From contig JABHQB010000044.1 in assembly GCA_018695965.1 (NCBI GenBank), forward strand, positions 1-10,235: a stretch of 10,235 nt of DNA. The letters are read 5' to 3'. Positions 5,602-10,235 of this stretch are shown one piece after another (positions within the stretch are counted from its first letter, which is position 1; each line of letters starts with the position of its first letter). This DNA is from Flavobacteriales bacterium (lineage in GTDB: Bacteria > Bacteroidota > Bacteroidia > Flavobacteriales > BACL11). A model generated the notes under the pieces. It saw only the letters and a list, made by a program, of their open reading frames with translations. It searched no databases and had not been told where the DNA came from. Made by a program: the position numbers and the translations under genes.

Positions 5602-6711
5602 ATGAAGAAAATTATATTGTCTCTACTAGTAATTATATCTGCAAACAGTTTCTCTCAACAAAGATGCGGAACTGCTGAAAGAACTCAAATGTTATCAGAG
5701 AATAACAAAGAATTTGCAATAGCAAAACAAAAAGTAAATACAGAAACTAAGAAATGGATAGAAAATAACTCTAATTATTCTTCAAAAAGCATTATTACTA
5801 TTCCTGTAGTAGTACATGTAGTTTGGAAAAATTCATCACAAAATATTTCAGATGCACAAATCCTGTCTCAGATTGATATTTTAAACAAAGATTTTAGAAA
5901 ACAAAATATTGATACTATAAATACTCCAAATGTATGGAAACCAATATCTGCAGATTGTAAAATTGAATTTTGTATGGCATCAATTGATCCTAATGGAAAT
6001 ACTACAACAGGAATAACCAGAACTCAAACTACAGTAAATTCTTTTGCAATGAATAATGACCCTGTTAAGTCTACATCAACTGGAGGAGCAAATCCTTGGC
6101 CAAGTAATGATTATTTAAACATCTGGGTATGTAAATTAGATAATTTACTTGGATATTCAACAGTTCCTTCTGGATGGAATAACCCTGGAGATGGAGTAGT
6201 TATTGGGTTTAATTATTTTGGACTAACCAATGACCCTCAATACGGAAAAGGGAGAACTACTACTCACGAGATAGGTCACTGGTTAAATTTAGAACATCTT
6301 TGGGGAGGAGGAAATGGTTGTGGAAATGATCAAGTAAGTGATACTCCTACTCAAGAATGGGAGAATTATGGGTGTCCTGCTTTTCCAGTAAATCCTAATA
6401 GCTGTAGTACATCAAACTCAAATGGAGAGATGTTTATGAATTATATGGATTACACTAATGACGCTTGTATGAGTCTATTTACAAACGGACAAAAAACACG
6501 TATGATTTCTGCAATAAGTCTATATAGACCTGAATTACTTACACAGCAGATTTGCGGAAATTCTGTGTCTGTAGAAAACACAACTATTCAAAATAAAAAA
6601 TTAGTAAAAATTATAGATCTACTAGGTAGAGAAGTAAAGAAAATAAGAAATACACCCCTATTTTACATTTATGATGACGGAACTGTAGAGAAGAAGATTA
6701 TTTTGAAATAG
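5602..6711 (+). CDS. Secreted M43 family (cytophagalysin/pappalysin-type) zinc metalloprotease
   Basis: A 369-residue secreted endopeptidase. A signal peptide covers residues 1-18 (MKKIILSLLVIISANSFS, cleavage probably before QQRC). IPVVVHVVW (67-75) is the first strand usual in M43 enzymes. The zinc site is THEIGHWLNLEHLWG: H222, E223 (catalytic), H226 and H232, the metzincin HExxHxxxxxH pattern with N in place of the common G. The Met-turn is FMNYMDYTNDACM (278-290, M282). Several cysteines (C240, C258, C268, C289, C318) suggest disulfides and an extracellular site. The C-terminal tail (about 333-369), with IDLLGREV and FYIYDDGTVEKKIIL, resembles short sorting tails of flavobacterial secreted proteins. 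Type IX secretion is therefore likely, though no full PKD/Ig domain precedes the tail. It is a single-gene unit; its last 14 bp overlap the 3' end of gldD on the other strand. Confidence 0.93.
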   Translation: MKKIILSLLVIISANSFSQQRCGTAERTQMLSENNKEFAIAKQKVNTETKKWIENNSNYSSKSIITIPVVVHVVWKNSSQNISDAQILSQIDILNKDFRKQNIDTINTPNVWKPISADCKIEFCMASIDPNGNTTTGITRTQTTVNSFAMNNDPVKSTSTGGANPWPSNDYLNIWVCKLDNLLGYSTVPSGWNNPGDGVVIGFNYFGLTNDPQYGKGRTTTHEIGHWLNLEHLWGGGNGCGNDQVSDTPTQEWENYGCPAFPVNPNSCSTSNSNGEMFMNYMDYTNDACMSLFTNGQKTRMISAISLYRPELLTQQICGNSVSVENTTIQNKKLVKIIDLLGREVKKIRNTPLFYIYDDGTVEKKIILK

Positions 6712-7267
6712 ATGACCATCTAAAAGAATTAATAAATTTCAAAACTTCTTGTTTCATAATATTGTTCTGAACTTCAATTTCTGGATTTATTGAAGTTCTA
6801 AATTCTAAAAATCCGCTTACAAAATTATTAGATATATCAGTAATATAAAACATAGAGGATGTTGCAATATTAGAACCATATAACTCATAAGCACAAACAT
6901 ATTTATTCAATTCTGGGAGTTCTAAGAAACTAGAATCGACTACTGCTCCAAACTTTCTATGTTTATTAACTTTATTCTCGAAAAAAAACTTATTTCTCTG
7001 AAAATCAGAAGTTGAATCAACTACAAAAACAATATCTGAATTATATGATAGATATTTTATCCTATAAATATTATCATTTTTTTCTAAAACTGCAGAATTA
7101 GAATAACTAAATGTAATTATATCATCTTCAAAAATAGAAGTAACTTGTGAAGGTAATTCAATTTTTATTTTTGCTTTTGGTTTTGGGATGTAATATTCTT
7201 CTGAATTACAAGAAAAAATATACAGTACAATAGTTAATCCCACTAAAATATATATTAGACTTCTCAT
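6698..7267 (-). CDS. gldD: Gliding motility lipoprotein GldD
   Basis: A 189-residue protein with an N-terminal hydrophobic segment (residues 4-19) ending in IFSC. C20 would be the lipidated cysteine, and the lipobox is loose (F at -2), as often in Bacteroidota. After it comes NSEEYYIPKPKAKIKIELP, the Y-x-PKPK-x-x-x-x-I-x-LP start I associate with GldD; the rest is beta-rich. In Flavobacterium johnsoniae, gldD is required for gliding, and its loss also impairs type IX secretion-linked phenotypes (family knowledge); its biochemical role is unclear. Its position directly after gldE supports the name. Its ATG overlaps the gldE stop (ATGA, 4 bp). Its TAA lies inside the convergent M43 gene, a 14-bp overlap with no room for a separate terminator. 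Confidence 0.9.
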   Translation of the reverse strand: MRSLIYILVGLTIVLYIFSCNSEEYYIPKPKAKIKIELPSQVTSIFEDDIITFSYSNSAVLEKNDNIYRIKYLSYNSDIVFVVDSTSDFQRNKFFFENKVNKHRKFGAVVDSSFLELPELNKYVCAYELYGSNIATSSMFYITDISNNFVSGFLEFRTSINPEIEVQNNIMKQEVLKFINSFRWSSISK

Positions 7268-8583
7268 TTATTAATATTAACTTTTACCCTTTTTATTCTT
7301 CTATCATCTGCTGACTCGACAGTAAATGTGAAATTATCAATCTTAATTTCTTGTGAAATTTTCGGGATAACACCATTCTGTTCTAAAATAAGACCTGCAA
7401 GAGTTTCTGTATCTCCCTTTACATTATCAAAATAATCTGCTTCCCATTCTACAATTTTTAAAAAATCGATTAATGTGGTTTTTGCTTCAAATACAAAAGT
7501 ATCGGTATCTAATCTTGAATATTGATGACCATCATCATCAAACTCATCATTTATCTCTCCAACTATTTCTTCTAGAACATCTTCTAAAGTTACAATTCCG
7601 GAAGTACCTCCATATTCATCTACCACAATAGCTAAATGAATCTTCTTTTCTCTAAATTCATTTAATAAATCATTAATCTTCTTTGTTTCAGGTACAAACA
7701 TTGGCTCATGACGCAATGAAAACCAATCCACCTGATTTGAGGAAAGATGAGGAATTAAATCCTTTATATACAACACACCTTTTATATTATCAAAAGATTC
7801 CTCAAAAACAGGAATTCTCGAATAAGATGAAGAAATAATAAGTTGTAGAACTTCTGAATAGGAAGTGTTTCTATCTAATGCAATAACATCCGTTCTAGGT
7901 TTCATAATTTCCCTCACATCAATATTTGCAAACTCAACAATTGATCTTAATATTCTTTTCTCATCTTCATGTTCTACCCCATCAGAAGCTAGTTCAATTG
8001 CCTGAGAAATCTCTTCCATAGAAATATCTGCAGATTTTTGTTTTAATCGTTTATCAATAAAGGAAGTTGTAGAAGTTAAAACAGAAGCGATTGGAGTGAA
8101 AATCCAGTTGAAAAAGACAATGATTGGAGTCATCTTTTTGCTAAAACTTACCGCATTTTTCTTTGCATAAACTTTAGGTGTAATCTCACCAAGTAATACT
8201 AAAATGAAAGTAATAACGATAACCTGAATGATAAACTGAAAAGTACCTCCGTTTTCAAAAGAGAAAAATTTAGAAGTTAGGTAGGAAAACAGAATTATTA
8301 TAGCAACATTTATAAAATTATTAGCTATTAATATAGTAGCCAATAATTTGTTTGGATTTTTCAACAAATTCCTGATTTTCTTTTCTTTCTTTTCATCAAT
8401 TTTAGATAAATCCTCTAAGTTTTGGGAGTTTAATGAAAAAAAGGACACTTCAGAACCTGAAACAAGAGCAGATAAAAAAATCAGGATAAAAACAACTAAT
8501 ATATACAATACTAAGTCAATAGGCATCGCATTTACCTCAGATGAAATAGTATTTAATAATATGGGAAGAGGGTCTTCTTTCAA
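7264..8583 (-). CDS. gldE: Gliding motility-associated protein GldE (CNNM/CBS membrane protein)
   Basis: A 439-residue protein of the CorC/HlyC-like family. Residues 22-170 form a CNNM (DUF21) transmembrane domain with hydrophobic stretches at about 24-42, 80-100, 115-131 and 152-169, and the SALVSGSEVSFFS and LGEITPK signatures. Residues 225-280 and 292-345 are a CBS pair (REIMKPRTDVIALD, then VVDEYGGTSGIVTLEDVLEEIVGEI). Residues 357-437 are a CorC_HlyC domain. CNNM relatives are linked to Mg2+ transport; in flavobacteria GldE acts with GldD (family knowledge). The start is uncertain. TTG 8583, 10 nt after the ssb stop, gives an N-terminus MKEDPLPILL like the D-P-x-P motif I recall from other GldE proteins. 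ATG 8526 would give 420 residues and still keep the first membrane segment. No upstream ATG exists, because an in-frame TAA sits at 8589-8587. Confidence 0.93.
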   Translation of the reverse strand: MKEDPLPILLNTISSEVNAMPIDLVLYILVVFILIFLSALVSGSEVSFFSLNSQNLEDLSKIDEKKEKKIRNLLKNPNKLLATILIANNFINVAIIILFSYLTSKFFSFENGGTFQFIIQVIVITFILVLLGEITPKVYAKKNAVSFSKKMTPIIVFFNWIFTPIASVLTSTTSFIDKRLKQKSADISMEEISQAIELASDGVEHEDEKRILRSIVEFANIDVREIMKPRTDVIALDRNTSYSEVLQLIISSSYSRIPVFEESFDNIKGVLYIKDLIPHLSSNQVDWFSLRHEPMFVPETKKINDLLNEFREKKIHLAIVVDEYGGTSGIVTLEDVLEEIVGEINDEFDDDGHQYSRLDTDTFVFEAKTTLIDFLKIVEWEADYFDNVKGDTETLAGLILEQNGVIPKISQEIKIDNFTFTVESADDRRIKRVKVNINK

Positions 8584-8593
8584 AATTTATAAT

Positions 8594-9010
8594 TTAAAAT
8601 GGCAAATCATCATTTCCATTTTCTTCAGTCTTCTCAGGAACCTCTGTAGAAGCAGAAGCGGGAGTTTCTGCATTATCTGCTTTTGATCCTAGCATAGTCA
8701 TTTTATCAGCAATAATATCGGTTGCATATTTTGTATTTCCTTCTGAATCTTCCCATCTTCTATTGTGTATTTTCCCCTCAACATATATTGAGTTTCCTTT
8801 CTTTAAATATTTCTCAGCAATATCTGCAAGTCCTCTCCATAAAACTATATTATGCCATTCTGTTTGATTGACTCTTTCTCCTTGCTTGTTAGTATAACTT
8901 TCTGTAGTAGCTAAAGAAAAATTCGCAACTGCAACTCCACTATCTAAATGTCTTACCTCTGGATCTTTTCCTAAGTTTCCAACTAATATCACTTTATTTA
9001 CTCCTGCCAT
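8594..9010 (-). CDS. ssb: Single-stranded DNA-binding protein
   Basis: SSB of 138 residues. Residues 1-110 are the OB fold (MAGVNKVILVGNLGKDPEVR start, FSLATTESYTNKQGERVNQTEWHNIVLW, and the KGNSIYVEGKIHNRRWED strand). A short acidic, low-complexity linker (about 111-132) leads to the canonical DDLPF tip that binds partner proteins of replication and repair. The linker is short compared with E. coli SSB (178 residues) but ordinary for this group. It forms homotetramers on ssDNA (family knowledge). It lies between mutY (31 bp upstream) and gldE (10 bp downstream), with its own putative -7 element. The ATG at 9010 gives the standard N-terminus. Confidence 0.97.
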   Translation of the reverse strand: MAGVNKVILVGNLGKDPEVRHLDSGVAVANFSLATTESYTNKQGERVNQTEWHNIVLWRGLADIAEKYLKKGNSIYVEGKIHNRRWEDSEGNTKYATDIIADKMTMLGSKADNAETPASASTEVPEKTEENGNDDLPF

Positions 9011-9027
9011 AATTTTATTATTTTCTA

Positions 9028-9035
9028 CAAATATA
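9028..9035 (-). promoter_or_regulatory. Putative -7 element (TATATTTG) for ssb-gldE-gldD
   Basis: Minus-strand TATATTTG, an exact TAnnTTTG match, lies 17 bp before the ssb ATG, in the 31-bp gap after mutY. The nearest upstream TTTTG is only about 15 bp away, shorter than usual, so the -33 match is poor. It could let ssb-gldE-gldD be transcribed independently of mutY. Confidence 0.45.
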
Positions 9036-9041
9036 CATTAT

Positions 9042-10079
9042 TTATTTATGCAAAATTACAGATTTAATGTATTTATCAATTAAAATTGGAAGAGGATATT
9101 CTTCAATTTCAACCCAGTTTATTTTAAAAAAATTGGAGTCATTTATTGCATCACATTTAACATGATAAAAACTAGTATGTATTAACTGATGAGAGAGTTT
9201 ATGTTTGATTTTCGTGGAAATTTTTTCAATTATTGGATAACCTATAAATAGATTCTTCCACTGCTTTGTGTTTACTAATTGATCCTCTGTAAATTCTCCT
9301 TCAATTAATGGAAATTGATATAAAGAATTCCATATACCTGAAGTTCTTTTTTGTAAATACGTATGATTTTCAGATGATATAATCAGATAATTAAAATACT
9401 TCTTTGTAACTTTTAGAGATTTGCTTTTTATTGGTAATAATTCCACTAACTCTGTTCCAAACGATTTGCAAGAATTACGTAGGGTACAAATACTACAATC
9501 TGTCTTTTTTGGTGTACACATTAAAGCTCCAAATTCCATTATTGCCTGATTATGAATGGCAGGATCTTCTATATTCATTAATTTTTGAGATAATTCTTTA
9601 AACATTTTCTTCCCAGATGATGAATCAATTGGAGTATCAATAGCAAAATATCTACTCAAAACTCTACTTACATTTCCATCTAAAACAGCATATGGTAAAT
9701 TATAACAAAATGAAGAAATTGCAGCAGCAGTATAATCTCCTACACCCCTTAATTCTTTAATTAATTTGTATTCCGTTGGGAACTGTGAATTGAAATCATC
9801 TCTAATTATCTTTGATGTAGAATGCAGGTTTCTTGCTCTTGAATAATATCCTAAACCCTGCCAAACTTTCAAAACCTGATTCTCAGAAGCGTTTGCCAAA
9901 TCAGTAATTGTAGGAAATTCTTCTATAAAATTAATATAATATGGTAAACCTTGAGAAACTTTTGTTTGCTGTAAAATAATTTCAGAGATCCATATTTTGT
10001 AAGGATTAGTCGTGTTTCTCCATGGTAAATCTCTCTTATTTTTATGATACCACTTTATTATCTCATCTGAAAAAATCAT
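9042..10079 (-). CDS. mutY: A/G-specific adenine DNA glycosylase MutY
   Basis: A 345-residue base-excision repair enzyme that removes adenine mispaired with 8-oxoguanine. The residues follow numbering from ATG 10079. Visible are KRDLPWR (15-21), the catalytic Glu (E33) in ISEIILQQTKV, the helix-hairpin-helix LRGVGDYTAAAISSF (110-124), and the catalytic Asp (D134) in VLDGNV. The [4Fe-4S] ligands C188-x6-C195-x2-C198-x5-C204 are all present. The C-terminal 100 or so residues form the divergent NUDIX-like 8-oxoG recognition domain. The length is normal. A TTG two codons upstream (10085) is possible but unneeded. Its stop lies 31 bp before ssb, in the mutY-ssb-gldE-gldD order familiar from flavobacteria. 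It diverges from the HU-type gene. Confidence 0.97.
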   Translation of the reverse strand: MIFSDEIIKWYHKNKRDLPWRNTTNPYKIWISEIILQQTKVSQGLPYYINFIEEFPTITDLANASENQVLKVWQGLGYYSRARNLHSTSKIIRDDFNSQFPTEYKLIKELRGVGDYTAAAISSFCYNLPYAVLDGNVSRVLSRYFAIDTPIDSSSGKKMFKELSQKLMNIEDPAIHNQAIMEFGALMCTPKKTDCSICTLRNSCKSFGTELVELLPIKSKSLKVTKKYFNYLIISSENHTYLQKRTSGIWNSLYQFPLIEGEFTEDQLVNTKQWKNLFIGYPIIEKISTKIKHKLSHQLIHTSFYHVKCDAINDSNFFKINWVEIEEYPLPILIDKYIKSVILHK

Positions 10080-10151
10080 AAACAACTGAATCTGAGTTTT
10101 ATATAAATTAAAAAAAGAATTTTTATAAAGTATTTTTAATAGTAAATTTAA

Positions 10152-10159
10152 TATATTTG
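10152..10159 (+). promoter_or_regulatory. Putative -7 element (TATATTTG) for the HU-type gene
   Basis: TATATTTG matches TAnnTTTG exactly. It lies 50 bp before ATG 10210, giving an A-rich leader of about 45 nt. No convincing TTG -33 element is visible upstream. A mirror-image CAAAAATA (10166-10173) sits 6 bp away and could serve mutY on the other strand. Confidence 0.5.
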
Positions 10160-10165
10160 CGACTC

Positions 10166-10173
10166 CAAAAATA
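10166..10173 (-). promoter_or_regulatory. Possible -7 element (TATTTTTG) for mutY
   Basis: Minus-strand TATTTTTG fits TAnnTTTG and is the only such match in the 130-bp mutY/HU gap on this strand. It implies a leader of about 80 nt for mutY, and the nearest -33-like TTTG is too close (13 bp). The sequence is A/T-only apart from its last base, so a chance match is quite possible. Confidence 0.25.
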
Positions 10174-10209
10174 AAAGAAAAATTAACAAAATTTAATATT
10201 TAGTAAAAA

Positions 10210-10235
10210 ATGACAAAAGCAGAGATAATAAGCAA
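10210..10235 (+). CDS. HU/IHF-type DNA-binding protein (5' end only)
   Basis: Only the first eight codons and part of a ninth are in the window: M-T-K-A-E-I-I-S. This closely matches the start of HU/IHF-family nucleoid proteins of Bacteroidota (MTKADIV-type). The position, divergent from mutY and with a TAnnTTTG element upstream, agrees with the flavobacterial gene order I recall. Eight residues are too few for certainty. Confidence 0.7.

Noticed and set aside
8348..8686. 112-codon plus-strand frame across the gldE/ssb junction
   Set aside because: Antisense to two well-supported genes, with low-complexity F/S/K composition and no family resemblance.
10080..10085. TTG start two codons upstream of mutY
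   Set aside because: ATG 10079 gives a normal MutY N-terminus; the extra two residues add nothing.
1..10235. Mobile element, CRISPR array, prophage, defence island, tRNA or rRNA
   Set aside because: No transposase or integrase, no regularly spaced repeats, no terminal inverted repeats, no tRNA-like cloverleaf, and base composition is even throughout; nearly all bases belong to recognisable chromosomal genes.

Overview
The window is an AT-rich stretch of bacterial chromosome that reads as Bacteroidota, most likely class Flavobacteriia. The evidence is the linkage mutY-ssb-gldE-gldD (GldD and GldE belong to the gliding motility/type IX secretion world of this phylum), an M43 cytophagalysin-type secreted protease with a short flavobacterial C-terminal tail, a DUF4286 protein, and Bacteroidota-style promoters. 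A TAnnTTTG -7 element lies just upstream of most transcription units, and Shine-Dalgarno sequences are largely absent. No species can be named from the sequence alone.

Layout, left to right. Positions 1-116 hold the 3' end of an unidentified + strand gene. It converges on a half-size TauE/SafE-type membrane protein gene (180-551, -). That gene diverges from a metallo-beta-lactamase-fold hydrolase gene (605-1243, +), and the two promoters sit back to back in 53 bp. A minus-strand unit follows, read from right to left: serS (4649-3378), a large exported TPR protein (3377-1587) and a DUF4286 protein (1590-1276). Its junctions are extremely tight: TAG|ATG abutting, then an ATGA overlap. Upstream of it lies the ribosomal operon rplU-rpmA (5454-4737, -). 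This operon ends in a strong hairpin plus T-run terminator, and the hairpin also carries the likely -33 element of the serS promoter. Diverging from rplU is a secreted M43 metalloprotease gene (5602-6711, +), whose 3' end overlaps gldD by 14 bp tail to tail. The right third is a minus-strand cluster mutY (10079-9042), ssb (9010-8594), gldE (8583-7264), gldD (7267-6698). At the right edge the first codons of a HU/IHF-type DNA-binding protein gene start on the + strand at 10210.

How the genes work together. The centre is translation (SerRS, L21, L27). The right third joins DNA maintenance (MutY, SSB, HU) to two membrane/periplasm proteins of gliding and type IX secretion. The M43 protease is plausibly exported by that secretion system. 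The serS-linked TPR and DUF4286 proteins have no assigned function.

No mobile element, CRISPR array, tRNA, rRNA, phage gene or defence island was seen. There is no gene-free stretch longer than about 150 bp. This is mainly core chromosome, and I did not find a convincing new system. The points most worth a second look are the terminator/promoter overlap at serS, the lysine-rich tail of L21, the half-size transporter, the protease's C-terminal tail, the conserved uncharacterised block in the TPR protein, and the TTG start of gldE.
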